Assembly: GCA_045536365.1 (NCBI GenBank)
Contig: JAZSNL010000014.1
Location: 27,348-91,347, forward strand
Length of the DNA: 64,000 nucleotides
Direction: 5' to 3'
Origin: JAZSNL01 sp045536365
GTDB lineage: Bacteria; Bacillota_I; Bacilli_A; ML615J-28; CAG-313
Position 1 is the stretch's first letter. Each line of letters opens with the position of its first letter. Shown here piece by piece: positions 43,040 to 52,654 of the stretch. Both the position numbers and the translations under genes were made by a program. The notes under the pieces are model-generated. The model saw only the letters and a list, made by a program, of their open reading frames with translations. It ran no database searches and was not told the origin of the DNA.

Positions 43040-43600
43040 ATGGCAGATACTACTAATCAAGTTGTCTCTCCTGAGACACCAGCTGTTGAAGAACCCAAGA
43101 AAAAAATAAAATTATCAAAAATCGAAAGAAAGAAACTGCGTGTTATTAACAAACTAATCGCTGGTGAAATCAACGGTACTCAAGCAGCTAAAAAACTAGG
43201 AATAACAACAAGACAAGTTCGTAACTTAAAACGTCAAGTTTTAAATGAAGGAACTGAAGGTGTTATTCATAAAAACAAACAATACAAACCTTACAACACA
43301 TACGATGAAGAAATCTCAACATTCATCTGTAAACTATATCGTCGTGAATATAGAGGAACAAACTTCTCTAAATTCGCAAGAATAGTTCAAGAAGAATACG
43401 GAATTGAAGCTTCTCGTAGTACAATCTACAACTTCTTACGTCGTGGACACATTCGTTCACCACAAAGAAAGAAGAAAAAGAAAAAGATCGTACAAGTAGT
43501 TGACGCAAACGGCAATCCAGTTGAACAACCAAAGCCAAAAAAGACAACTACTAAAAAAACAACAAAAACTAAAAAAACAACTAAGACTCCTGCAGAATAA
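43040..43600 (+). CDS. Transposase-type HTH protein with a Lys/Thr-rich tail (candidate nucleoid protein)
   Basis: The 186-residue protein has two consecutive helix-turn-helix regions (about 26-66 with GTQAAKKLGITTRQVRNLKR, and 90-130 with FARIVQEEYGIEASRSTIYN). They look like the N-terminal DNA-binding part of ISNCY/IS481-type transposases, but no DDE catalytic domain follows. Instead there is RKKKKKK and a tail built from Lys/Thr repeats (TTKKTTKTKKTTKT), like histone H1-type bacterial tails. The gene has a strong promoter, GGAG site and terminator. It uses many CGT, AAC and TAC codons unlike its neighbours, as highly expressed genes do. I infer a domesticated transposase DNA-binding domain acting as an abundant chromatin-like or regulatory protein; no function is known. 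Confidence 0.75.
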   Translation: MADTTNQVVSPETPAVEEPKKKIKLSKIERKKLRVINKLIAGEINGTQAAKKLGITTRQVRNLKRQVLNEGTEGVIHKNKQYKPYNTYDEEISTFICKLYRREYRGTNFSKFARIVQEEYGIEASRSTIYNFLRRGHIRSPQRKKKKKKIVQVVDANGNPVEQPKPKKTTTKKTTKTKKTTKTPAE

Positions 43601-43616
43601 TGCGGAGTTTTATTTT
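43585..43616 (+). terminator. Terminator/attenuator after the HTH/Lys-tail gene
   Basis: ACTCCTGCA pairs with TGCGGAGT (one bulged T) around a loop containing the stop codon, followed by TTTATTTT. ispG starts 12 bp later, so some read-through to ispG is likely. Confidence 0.72.
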
Positions 43617-43627
43617 AAGGAAAATCT

Positions 43628-44668
43628 ATGAAAAAAGAAATCAAAATTGGAAATATTACAATAGGAGGAAACAATCCTATTATAATTCAATCAATGACTA
43701 ACATTAAAACATCAAATATCAAAGACGTAGTTAATCAAATAAACGCTCTTTCTTCAAAAGGTGCTAAAATTGTCCGCCTTGCAGTAGCAGATGAAAATGA
43801 TGCTTTATCAATAAAAGAAATTAAAAAACAAGTATCTGTTCCTCTAGTAGCAGATATCCACTTTGATTATAAACTTGCTCTTCTCTCAATCGAAAACGGA
43901 GCAGACAAAATTAGAATCAATCCTGGAAATATCAAAAAAGAAAACCTTATTCATATTATTAATAAAGCAAAAGAATATAACATTCCTATAAGAATAGGTG
44001 TAAACAGCGGTTCACTAGAAAAAGAGCTATACGATAAACATGGAGTCACAACCACTTCTTTATACGAATCATTAATTAATCATATTAAATTCTTTGAAGA
44101 CAATGACTTTACTAACCTAGTTCTTTCAGTCAAATCAACAGATATTCAAACTAACTATGAAGTAAATAAACTTATCTATGAAAACACAAACTATCCTATT
44201 CATATAGGATTAACAGAATCTGGTTCAGTAAAAGCCGGAATTATTCGATCAAGCTATGCCTTAGGAACCTTAATTAAAGAAGGAATAGGTAATACTATTC
44301 GTGTTTCTTTAACAGGTGATCCAATAAATGAAATCGGTGTTGCAAAAGAAATTCTTTCAATGTTTAACAAATACGATAAACCTACTCTAATTTGTTGTCC
44401 TACTTGTGGTAGAACACAATACGATATGGAACCGATTGTAAACGAAATCGAAGAATTTTTAAGCACTATTAACACACCTTTAAAAGTTGCAATAATGGGT
44501 TGTGCAGTCAATGGTCCTGGTGAAGCAAGAGATGCTGATATTGGTATTGCAGGCGGAGTTAATGAAGCATTATTATTTAAAAAAGGAACTCCAATTAAAA
44601 AAGTTCCTCAAGATCAAATTATTAATGTTTTAAAACAAGAAATTATAGAAATAATAAAAAGCAGATAA
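43628..44668 (+). CDS. ispG: 4-hydroxy-3-methylbut-2-enyl diphosphate synthase (IspG/GcpE)
   Basis: The 346-residue protein has the N-terminal TIM barrel (PLVADIHFDYKLA, IRINPGNI) and a C-terminal 4Fe-4S domain with CCPTCGRTQ and MGCAVNGPGEA. It converts MEcPP to HMBPP in the MEP isoprenoid pathway, needing a low-potential electron donor. This shows isoprenoids are made by the MEP rather than the mevalonate route. It lies directly after the HTH/Lys-tail gene, with AAGGAAAA as a weak ribosome binding site. Its stop falls inside a bidirectional terminator. Confidence 0.97.
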   Translation: MKKEIKIGNITIGGNNPIIIQSMTNIKTSNIKDVVNQINALSSKGAKIVRLAVADENDALSIKEIKKQVSVPLVADIHFDYKLALLSIENGADKIRINPGNIKKENLIHIINKAKEYNIPIRIGVNSGSLEKELYDKHGVTTTSLYESLINHIKFFEDNDFTNLVLSVKSTDIQTNYEVNKLIYENTNYPIHIGLTESGSVKAGIIRSSYALGTLIKEGIGNTIRVSLTGDPINEIGVAKEILSMFNKYDKPTLICCPTCGRTQYDMEPIVNEIEEFLSTINTPLKVAIMGCAVNGPGEARDADIGIAGGVNEALLFKKGTPIKKVPQDQIINVLKQEIIEIIKSR

Positions 44669-44692
44669 AATCTGCTTTTTTTATTTTAAGAT
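44656..44692. terminator. Bidirectional terminator between ispG and the TIR gene
   Basis: AAAAAGCAGA-TAAAA-TCTGCTTTTT is flanked by A and T runs and includes the ispG stop codon. Confidence 0.88.
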
Positions 44693-45709
44693 AGTTTTTT
44701 CATCAACAACTTCAAGTAATTCTTTTTCCATTCTTTCAATATCAAAATTACTATTTAAATAATCAATATATTGATATTTAGATAATTCTTTATAAAAATC
44801 AGTTAAAAACTCTGTTTTATCTAATCTTACAGCAACCATTTTTTTCTTCAACTTCTTAGCTGTTTTTAATTCCGTATAAACATAAGAATCAACTTTCATT
44901 GAATTTTTAGAAGTAAAAACTAATAACATTGCACTTTGTTTTATTTTGCTACCTAAAACTTTTTCCCAATCGGCTCCTTTTTTAATATCATCATCGTACC
45001 AAACGCGACATTTCAATTGTTGTAACATTGACAATATTATTTTAACTCTTTTAAAATCTTTATGATTATAACTGATAAAAACAAAAGGATCATTACCGTC
45101 ATAAGGTAAATCAACATATTTTAAATTATTCATCTTCTTTTCTTTTTGTTTACCTTTTTTAATAATATAATCAAATTGTTTAAATAAAGATTTTTTATTT
45201 AATACACTATCCTCTCCAGCATATACTACTAATTCATCAAACGATGAGCGATAATCAATATATAATTTTTTTATTTCTTTCGCCATTTCTAATCTTTCTT
45301 TTTTATCATCTTCTGATAAATCAGTTCTTGCGAAAGTCATTTCTTCTAATATTACAGCATCAACATATGCACATATTACAGTTACATAATTAGAATACAT
45401 TTGTTTTAATGTTCTAATTAATTCAATATTATGAGCAGATAACGTTAATAAAATATCTTTTTTACCCTTTATTCCATCCTCAAATTGACTTAAATTAAAA
45501 CCTATATATCTTTTTCGATTAAAATATTTAAAATCACATCTATCTACTTCTTCATAAGAAACGTGATTTTTCTTCTTATCAACAATTTTTCTATCCAATT
45601 CAGGATCATATATCAACTTATTAACATATTCAAACTTATGTTTTGTTTTTAAATATTCAATACATTCATTACCAAATTCACCCATAGTTCCAAATAAAAT
45701 AACTAACAT
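44681..45709 (-). CDS. Guanylate-kinase-like/TIR fusion protein
   Basis: The 342-residue protein has two parts. Residues 1-184 resemble a guanylate kinase. The opening strand and loop MLVILFGTMGEFGNE stand where the P-loop should be, followed by a helix-strand pattern KKDILLTLSAHNIELI, YVTVICAYVD and SSFDELVVYAGED. The Walker A lysine is missing, so binding without catalysis is likely. Residues 207-325 are a TIR domain with FISYNHKDFKRV, VWYDDDIKKGADW, and a Glu in YVYTELKTAKK (Glu280) at the place of the NADase catalytic Glu. Bacterial TIR domains often degrade NAD+ or make signals in phage defence. It stands alone with its own near-consensus promoter (45731-45759) and terminators on both sides. 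The guanylate kinase assignment is by eye. Confidence 0.78.
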   Translation of the reverse strand: MLVILFGTMGEFGNECIEYLKTKHKFEYVNKLIYDPELDRKIVDKKKNHVSYEEVDRCDFKYFNRKRYIGFNLSQFEDGIKGKKDILLTLSAHNIELIRTLKQMYSNYVTVICAYVDAVILEEMTFARTDLSEDDKKERLEMAKEIKKLYIDYRSSFDELVVYAGEDSVLNKKSLFKQFDYIIKKGKQKEKKMNNLKYVDLPYDGNDPFVFISYNHKDFKRVKIILSMLQQLKCRVWYDDDIKKGADWEKVLGSKIKQSAMLLVFTSKNSMKVDSYVYTELKTAKKLKKKMVAVRLDKTEFLTDFYKELSKYQYIDYLNSNFDIERMEKELLEVVDEKTILK

Positions 45710-45730
45710 AAAATCCTCCTATATATTATC

Positions 45731-45759
45731 ATTATACATTTTTTAACATCTTTAGTCAA
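45731..45759 (-). promoter_or_regulatory. Sigma-A promoter of the TIR gene
   Basis: TTGACT (45759-45754) and TATAAT (45736-45731) are 17 bp apart. The ribosome binding site AGGAGG lies just before the ATG. Confidence 0.83.
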
Positions 45760-45774
45760 TCTCAAAACAATAAA

Positions 45775-45813
45775 AAAGAGAATTTAAACGATTACTCGTT
45801 AAATTCTCTTTAT
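45775..45813 (-). terminator. Terminator of the giant lipoprotein gene
   Basis: AAGAGAATTTAAACGA pairs with TCGTTAAATTCTCTT (one bulge) with A/T runs on both sides. Confidence 0.85.
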
Positions 45814-45820
45814 TTTTATA

Positions 45821-48800
45821 TTATTCTAATGTAGCTTTATAAGCAGCGTATGCAGCATCTAACGCATCTTTACTTGCAAGAACACCATAATCAGATGTTG
45901 CTGTAGTTTGAGCAGCAGCATAATAGTTATTAGTATAAGTTATTGTACCTGAGCCTTTTGTAGTTAATTTAAATGCAGTCTGACTATCTAAATAGTTATA
46001 CATAATATTTTGTTTAGATCCTGTTTGACAATCAACAAAGTTAAATATATTACCTCCAAGATTATATAATTCATTACCAATAAATGTAACAGATGAATTA
46101 GCAGTTTGATTAGGGAAATAGAATCCTGAACCAATTCCTGTTCCTCCATTGAATACATTATCTTGAACAGTAATAGTAACATCTTGTGTCATTAAAGGTC
46201 TAATGTATAAAGTATAATTGGCTGTTGCCCATAAACATTCATTATTATTGAAAACGAATGTTCCGCGTACATCGTTACATCTTGCTACTTCACTATTTGA
46301 ATGAGATGTACCACCATTGCTGAATTTATTATTTTGTATATCAGCATTAGTAAGTGTACCATAAATTGCCATTGCGTTTCTTCCAGCGGCACCAGTACAT
46401 GTTATATTGTTACCGATAAATACAAAACCGTTGATTGCAACATCACTTGCAATGATTCCTGTTCTACCACCAGTAGTTGACTTACCTGTACCTGTAATAA
46501 TATTATTTTTAACTGTTAAATTACTAGTTGCAGTTGCTACGTAAATAGCAGATCCAGTACCTGTTATTGATACACCATTCAAAGTAAATCCAGTCGCACT
46601 TACTGAAACAAGACCTTTAATAATTGCTTCAGAACTTCTTGTTTCATTATAAGCAACACCGTAGTTAGGACCTACTAATTTAATGTTTGCAACAGAAATA
46701 GTTAATGCTTCTGAATATGTTCCAGCAAATACATAAATTACATCATTTTCTTGTGCAGCTTCTAAAGCAGCAGTAATAGATGTAAAGATTTGAGTTCCAT
46801 ATGAATACTTAGTTCCATTAATTCTATAATTAGAAACTTCGAATCCAGCATTTACAAATAATGTAGGAGCAGCTTCAGTAATTGTTGCAGCTTCTTCATC
46901 TGTTAATTCTAATTCAATAACTTCATCTTCAGCCCATTTAGCATATAATTGATATGCTTTTTGAGAGCCTGCTTCGATTTCAGTTAATGGAGAACCTGTA
47001 AATTCAGCATTGTCATACCAACCACCAAAGATATAACCTTCTAAACTTGGAGTAGGTAAAGCAGTTCCATCTGCTTTTAAATATTTTTCAGCGTAATTGC
47101 TACGATCAAATGCTTCTTGAGAATATACAGTACCAGTAATAGTACAACTTGAAGATGTTTCAGCAGGAATACCAGCAAGAGTTACATATGAACCAATATA
47201 AGTTGCTTTATTATTATAAATATTTGCTAAGCTTTCATTTTCAGCAGCTGCAGGATCATACCATGTAATTGCATAATTATAAGGTTTAGTAATATTTGCA
47301 TTTCCACTTACGATTTCAGAAATTACATATAAATCTTCAATTTGAGTTTCTTGTAATAAAATATAGTACCAGTATTTAGGAGTTGCAGTTGTTAACATAC
47401 CATTTCCAGCACCTCCACTATTATATGTTAAATATCTTGTAACTGTAAATGTAGTTTGAACTTTTTCTGAGTCGTATACCCATTCAGTACCCATGTTATA
47501 TGATATTTCATAAGCATTTTCAACCCAATTAGCATATAATGTTACATTTCCAGCAGAACCGCTTTCAATCTTGGTAATAGCTTCACCTGCGAATTCAGCA
47601 TTATCATACCAACCAAGGAATGTATGATTTTCTTTTGTTGGAGTTAATAAAGTGATATCAGCAGAATTAACGTTATATTTTGCAGGAGCAAATAATGCAG
47701 TACATCCAGCTTTAATCGCAGAATCAGAGTAATCAGCAGTAACAAAGTTAGCATTTTGAGTATATTTAGCTTGTCCTACCCAACCTCTTAATTCATAAGC
47801 AATTTCATAGATATAGTTACCATTTGCTGCATGTAATTCAGCTTGAGAATTATATTTATTGAAGTTAGAATAAGCAGGTTTGTTAGCACTGCTAGCAACT
47901 GTAGCAATATATTGAACTAACCAATTCCATTTAGCTCTATAAGTAGCATTGTATAAGAATAATGAAGCATCACTTATTTCATCCCATGAACCTAATGCAT
48001 AGAATGTTTCAACTGTATGAGTTTTACCTCTTGCAGCGTTATAATCAGCTAAGAAATCTGCAACTGCAGCTTCATATGATTCGTATTGAATTAATGAACC
48101 ACCATCTAATTCATAAGAAATAGTATAAGTTGCTAATTCCCAAACTGCTGTTAATTCAATAACACCAACTACAGGAGTTTCAAAATCATAATCAACACCA
48201 TTTAATTGCCATTTAACAAATGTATATCCTTTTAATTCAGGATCAACTGGTTTTTCTGCTTTTGAACCATGGTTAACATTTTGAGTTTCAACATCAGAAC
48301 CACCATTTGAATTAAATGTTACAGCATAAGTAATAGCCTCAAATCCAGCATATAATTTTAAATCACCAGTAGCAGTTGTAGGGATTTCAGTTAATGCATC
48401 ACCAGTTAAGTCTGCATTTAAGAACCAACCTAAGAAAGTATAACCATCTTTTGTTGCGTTAGGTAATGCAGTTGCAACACCTTCAATATATTCAGTAGGT
48501 AATCCTTCTGCAGTACCACCATTTAATTCATAAGAAAGATTTGAAGAGATAGCGTTAGCCATCCAACCAGCATATAACACTATATCGTTATTATCATCTT
48601 TTGTTATTTCAGTAATAGGAGCACCTGTGCATTCAGCATTATCAAACCAACCAGTAAATGTATAATCAGTTCTAGTAGGAGTAGGTAATACTAATCCAAA
48701 TCCAACTTTATAGAATGTAGGAGCATCTACTAATGTACCTTCGTTTAAATTTAATGTTAATGATTTAGAAGGAGCCATGAAATAAGCATATTCATATTTT

Positions 48801-51800
48801 CTTGTTTCTTCATCAGCTAAAGCACTACCTGCAGTAACACCAGCACCAGTAACAGTAGCAGGAACAGAATTTAATACTTGTCCTTCAGAATCTAAGTATA
48901 AGTTCTTATCAAATTGAACTGGTTTACCACCGTTAATATGAACATACTTAGTAACATTTTCGAATACATTGAATCTTACATCAACTAATGTAGCAGATAC
49001 ACCAGATTCAAATAGACCATCAATATTTTGAGTATCACCAGTGAAATGATTATCATAAACTAATGCAGAACCAATTCTAATTCTTAATAATGCAGCTGCA
49101 GAGTTAGATACACCACCACATGTTGAAGCATCAACATTATTAGAAATAAAGTTAACTTTTTCTAATCCAGCAGTTACCCATACAAAGAATTGACCGATAT
49201 TATCAATATCACAATTTTGAACTGTTAATACAACTGGGTTAGTAGTAGAAATAGTTCCTTTATAGAATGTATTCATTCTAGTAATATGACAATTATTAAA
49301 TGTTAAATTATAGGCTTTACTACTAGGTTGGAAATAAACACCTGCAGATGTTGCAGCAGCAGAACCTCTAAGAGTAACTGATTCAAATCTAATATCACTT
49401 GCAGCAACATTACTAGATACATTAGCAGTAACTGTAATTTCAACACCTTCAACACTTTGACCTACAAATGTTAATGACTTATTAATAACAGAGCCTAATG
49501 TATATTTACCATCTAAGATATTAATAACAGAATCATTTTTTGCAGATGAAATAGCATCATTTAAGTTATTAAATAAGTTAACACCATAGAAATAATGATT
49601 TTCATTATATAGAACACATGCATTTTCAACAGCATCAGCTGCTACTACTATATTAGTAACATCAGCTGCCACTACTGTAAATTCAATAGTTCCTTTAATT
49701 AAAGGATCAATCATTGAAGAAACAGTAATTATAACATTACCTTCAGCAATAAATTTAACAATACCATTTTCAACAGTTGCAATTTCTTCATTAGCAGAAG
49801 CATAAGAAACTAAAGTTTGATATCCTTCAGGTCCTTCAAATGCTAATTGTAATGCTAAACTAGCACCTAACATAACTTTATTTGTAGTTGCAGAAACTGT
49901 AATTGATGTTGGAGCAACTGGTTCAACAATAATTAATAATGCTTTCTTAGCAGCATCTAATGCTTCTTCAACACCTTCAACAGAAGTTGCAGCTGCGATT
50001 AAGCCTTTTTGAACTTCTAATTCAGCAGCAAATTCATCATAATTTTCTTCATATTTAGAAGCTTTAACGATTTCATCAGTTAAAATATATTCAGCTAATG
50101 CTTCTTGAGCAAGATTCTTAGCATTATCAACAACATGAATCCATTTAGCATGTAATTCAAGATTACCTGTAGAACCTTTTTCAATCTTAGCGATTGCATT
50201 ACCGTTAAATTCTGCATTATCAAACCAACCTAAGAAAATGTGATCAGCTTTAATAGGTTGTATTAATTCAATATCTTCAGACTCAACAGTATATTTAGAA
50301 TCAGCTAAGCAAGCCATAAATTTAGTTTTTACTTCTTCAGTTGAGTAATCGGCTGTATGATAGTTAGCATTCTCAGTATATTTAATTTGTCCTACCCAAC
50401 CTCTTAATTCATAAGCTATACTGTAAATATAGTTACTATTAACAGCATTAAATTCAGCTTGACTATCATGATCATTAAATGCTTCCCAAGCTTTCTTATT
50501 AGCAGAACCAGCAACACTTGCAATATAATCTACTAACCAAGTCCATTTAGCACGATAATTAGCATTATATAAGAATAATGATGCAGCGCCAATTTCACCC
50601 CAAGAGCCTAAAGAAGAGAAAGATTCAACAGTATGAGAAGTTCCTCTTGCAGCATTATAATCTTTTAAGAAATCAGCAACAGCTTCTTCGTATGACGCAT
50701 AATTTCTTAAAATACCTTCATTAGTATTATAAGAAATACTATATTCAACAATTTTCCAAGTTGCAACAACTTCTACATCTTCTGCAGGCATTGTAGCAGG
50801 AACTTCAGGCATCCAACCAGTAAATGTATAACCAGCTTTTTCAGGTGCAGCAACAGCGGCAATTTCTTCTAAGTAGTCATATTCAACTTCTTGTTTAACA
50901 CCATCAACATTAATTGTTAATGTATATTGATTAATTGTCCACTCAGCAACAACTTCTACATCTTCTGCAGGCATTGTAGCAGGAACAGCAGGTGTCCAAC
51001 CAGCGAAAGTGTAACCAACTTTTTCAGGTGCAGCTGGAGCAGCAACTTCAGCTTGATAGTTATATTTAACAGTTTGTTTAACACCATCAACATTAATTGT
51101 TAATGTATATTGGTTAATTGTCCATAAAGCAACAACTTCAATATCAGTAGCAGGCATTGTTGTAGGAATAGCAGCAGACCAAGAAGAGAATGTATAACCA
51201 ACTTTTTCAGGTGCAGCTGGAGCAGCAACTTCTTCTTGATATTTATATTCAACAACTTCTTTAACACCATCAACATCAACTGTTAATGTATAAGAATTTC
51301 TTGAATAATATACTCTTAATACAAGAGATCCATCAGCTAAGATAGTAGCTGATTCTAAAGCATCTTTATGTTCAGCATTATGTTCAAAACCAGTAACTGT
51401 TCTAACAACAGCTTCTGCTTCAGAACCAGTTTCACCAAATAATGATTCAACTTTTGCATCTTTCACATAAGAGCCATCTAATGCTTCAAAGTAATGTTCA
51501 ACTTTATAAGCAGTATTTGTATTAGATGTCCATGTTGCAACTAATTCTAAATCCTTAGCAGGCATAGATAATTCAGCAAATGCTTCGCCTTCTAGTGTCC
51601 AGCCTAAGAATGTATAACCAGTTTTAGCAGCAACACCTAAATTTAATGCTTGGCCGTATTTATAAGTTTGAGCTTCTTTTTCTTCTCCACCAGCAGCATC
51701 AAATGTTACTTTGTAAGAATTTCTAGAATAATAAACTTTTAATACAAGTGATCCATCAGCAGCAATTTGAGCTTCTTCTAAAGATTCAGGATGTTTTTCA

Positions 51801-52576
51801 TTATGAGTAAATCCTTCTTTTACTAATGCTTCAGCTTCTACTAATTCTTCAGTAGTACCAGCTAATTTTTCACTTGATTCTAATTTATATGTTCCATCTA
51901 AAGCTTCAAAGTAATGTTCAACTGCATATGCAGTATCATCATTAGCTTCCCATTTTGCATATAATTCGATTGCTTCTTCTGTTAAAACAGTATTCCAATC
52001 AAATAAACTAGTTAAAGTTTTATCATACCAACCAAGGAATGTATAACCAACTCTTGTAGGATCAGCTGGTTGTTTACCTTGTAATGTTTGACCTACTTCA
52101 ACTTCAACGATAGGTTCAACTGCAGTTCCACCATTTGAAATGAAACTTACTGTTCCACCAAATTGTTTATATGCAACTTGTACATATACTTTACCTTCGT
52201 TATCACAGATAGCTTCAGTAATATTTAATAAATTATTAACTTCAGCCTCTGGATCTAGATCGATAGGTTCTTTTTCATCATTTAATAATACCCAATAAAC
52301 TTCGTAAGAAGATGGAATTTCATAACCATCAGCTTTTAATTGATCACGAATTTGAGGTATTTGAGAAACTAAAAGAGTTTCTCCTTTTACAACTTCGATT
52401 TCTTTAGTTGATACAACAGTACCTGCTGCATCATTAAAGATGAAGACTACTTTATAAGTATCTAGTTTTGAACTATCAACAGGTCCATGATCTAAAGAAC
52501 ATGATCCAAGTGTTAATGCGATAGCAGCAAAAACAAGAATAAATAAAGCTTTAATACGAGACTTTACATTTTTCAT
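45821..52576 (-). CDS. Giant surface lipoprotein: InlB-type repeats, Big_2 and beta-helix domains
   Basis: The 2251-residue protein has a lipoprotein signal (TLGSC, Cys26) and so is membrane-anchored outside the cell; no LPXTG is seen. Visible order: InlB/Flg_new-type repeats (about 140-350, with GYTFLGW hallmarks), three 61-residue tandem repeats (429-611), an inserted module, a helical linker with FIVAR-like pattern (about 820-890), a Big_2-like domain (890-970), a first right-handed beta-helix (970-1270), more InlB-type repeats with a second copy of the inserted module and another insert, then a second beta-helix (about 1900-2200). The function is unknown. Beta-helices often bind or cleave polysaccharide, but no catalytic residues could be identified. 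A CcpA cre site overlaps its promoter, suggesting repression by preferred sugars. Confidence 0.9.
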   Translation of the reverse strand: MKNVKSRIKALFILVFAAIALTLGSCSLDHGPVDSSKLDTYKVVFIFNDAAGTVVSTKEIEVVKGETLLVSQIPQIRDQLKADGYEIPSSYEVYWVLLNDEKEPIDLDPEAEVNNLLNITEAICDNEGKVYVQVAYKQFGGTVSFISNGGTAVEPIVEVEVGQTLQGKQPADPTRVGYTFLGWYDKTLTSLFDWNTVLTEEAIELYAKWEANDDTAYAVEHYFEALDGTYKLESSEKLAGTTEELVEAEALVKEGFTHNEKHPESLEEAQIAADGSLVLKVYYSRNSYKVTFDAAGGEEKEAQTYKYGQALNLGVAAKTGYTFLGWTLEGEAFAELSMPAKDLELVATWTSNTNTAYKVEHYFEALDGSYVKDAKVESLFGETGSEAEAVVRTVTGFEHNAEHKDALESATILADGSLVLRVYYSRNSYTLTVDVDGVKEVVEYKYQEEVAAPAAPEKVGYTFSSWSAAIPTTMPATDIEVVALWTINQYTLTINVDGVKQTVKYNYQAEVAAPAAPEKVGYTFAGWTPAVPATMPAEDVEVVAEWTINQYTLTINVDGVKQEVEYDYLEEIAAVAAPEKAGYTFTGWMPEVPATMPAEDVEVVATWKIVEYSISYNTNEGILRNYASYEEAVADFLKDYNAARGTSHTVESFSSLGSWGEIGAASLFLYNANYRAKWTWLVDYIASVAGSANKKAWEAFNDHDSQAEFNAVNSNYIYSIAYELRGWVGQIKYTENANYHTADYSTEEVKTKFMACLADSKYTVESEDIELIQPIKADHIFLGWFDNAEFNGNAIAKIEKGSTGNLELHAKWIHVVDNAKNLAQEALAEYILTDEIVKASKYEENYDEFAAELEVQKGLIAAATSVEGVEEALDAAKKALLIIVEPVAPTSITVSATTNKVMLGASLALQLAFEGPEGYQTLVSYASANEEIATVENGIVKFIAEGNVIITVSSMIDPLIKGTIEFTVVAADVTNIVVAADAVENACVLYNENHYFYGVNLFNNLNDAISSAKNDSVINILDGKYTLGSVINKSLTFVGQSVEGVEITVTANVSSNVAASDIRFESVTLRGSAAATSAGVYFQPSSKAYNLTFNNCHITRMNTFYKGTISTTNPVVLTVQNCDIDNIGQFFVWVTAGLEKVNFISNNVDASTCGGVSNSAAALLRIRIGSALVYDNHFTGDTQNIDGLFESGVSATLVDVRFNVFENVTKYVHINGGKPVQFDKNLYLDSEGQVLNSVPATVTGAGVTAGSALADEETRKYEYAYFMAPSKSLTLNLNEGTLVDAPTFYKVGFGLVLPTPTRTDYTFTGWFDNAECTGAPITEITKDDNNDIVLYAGWMANAISSNLSYELNGGTAEGLPTEYIEGVATALPNATKDGYTFLGWFLNADLTGDALTEIPTTATGDLKLYAGFEAITYAVTFNSNGGSDVETQNVNHGSKAEKPVDPELKGYTFVKWQLNGVDYDFETPVVGVIELTAVWELATYTISYELDGGSLIQYESYEAAVADFLADYNAARGKTHTVETFYALGSWDEISDASLFLYNATYRAKWNWLVQYIATVASSANKPAYSNFNKYNSQAELHAANGNYIYEIAYELRGWVGQAKYTQNANFVTADYSDSAIKAGCTALFAPAKYNVNSADITLLTPTKENHTFLGWYDNAEFAGEAITKIESGSAGNVTLYANWVENAYEISYNMGTEWVYDSEKVQTTFTVTRYLTYNSGGAGNGMLTTATPKYWYYILLQETQIEDLYVISEIVSGNANITKPYNYAITWYDPAAAENESLANIYNNKATYIGSYVTLAGIPAETSSSCTITGTVYSQEAFDRSNYAEKYLKADGTALPTPSLEGYIFGGWYDNAEFTGSPLTEIEAGSQKAYQLYAKWAEDEVIELELTDEEAATITEAAPTLFVNAGFEVSNYRINGTKYSYGTQIFTSITAALEAAQENDVIYVFAGTYSEALTISVANIKLVGPNYGVAYNETRSSEAIIKGLVSVSATGFTLNGVSITGTGSAIYVATATSNLTVKNNIITGTGKSTTGGRTGIIASDVAINGFVFIGNNITCTGAAGRNAMAIYGTLTNADIQNNKFSNGGTSHSNSEVARCNDVRGTFVFNNNECLWATANYTLYIRPLMTQDVTITVQDNVFNGGTGIGSGFYFPNQTANSSVTFIGNELYNLGGNIFNFVDCQTGSKQNIMYNYLDSQTAFKLTTKGSGTITYTNNYYAAAQTTATSDYGVLASKDALDAAYAAYKATLE
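47070..47490 (-). other. Inserted module B, copy 1 (giant lipoprotein)
   Basis: Between NMGTEW and the next InlB strand lies an insert of about 140 residues with IEDLYVISEIVSGNANIT, YAITWYDPAA, IYNNKATYIGSYVTLAGIPAE. The same pattern occurs at the right edge of the window in the second giant protein. Confidence 0.7.
47650..48100 (-). other. Inserted module A, copy 2 (giant lipoprotein)
   Basis: An insert of about 150 residues lies within an InlB-type repeat, with YEAAVADFLADYNAARG, ASLFLYNATYRAKWNWLV, SANKPAY and IAYELRGWVGQAKYT. It closely matches copy 1. Confidence 0.75.
50270..50710 (-). other. Inserted module A, copy 1 (giant lipoprotein)
   Basis: An insert of about 147 residues lies within an InlB-type repeat, with YEEAVADFLKDYNAARG, ASLFLYNANYRAKWTWLV, SANKKAW and IAYELRGWVGQIKYT. 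It is mostly helical in pattern, unlike the beta-rich host repeat. Confidence 0.75.
50744..51292 (-). repeat. 183-bp tandem repeat, three copies (61 residues each)
   Basis: Three successive in-frame units start YTLTVDVDGVK, YTLTINVDGVK and YTLTINVDGVK and each contain APEKxGYTFxxW and TMPAxDxEVVAxW. The unit length is exactly 183 bp, and the second and third units are nearly identical in DNA over long stretches, so they probably arose by recent duplication. Confidence 0.9.
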
Positions 52577-52625
52577 CCTTTTTTCCTCCTGTAAATGTAA
52601 TCTTTTTCAATACTTTTACAACTTA

Positions 52626-52654
52626 TTATACCAAAATTTAAAAATACGTGCAAG
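52626..52654 (-). promoter_or_regulatory. Sigma-A promoter of the giant lipoprotein gene
   Basis: TTGCAC (52654-52649) and TATAAT (52631-52626) are 17 bp apart. AGGAGG precedes the start codon. Confidence 0.82.

Noticed and set aside
45821..52576. LPXTG sortase anchor on the giant proteins
   Set aside because: Neither C-terminus has LPXTG or a final membrane helix; the first giant is a lipoprotein instead.
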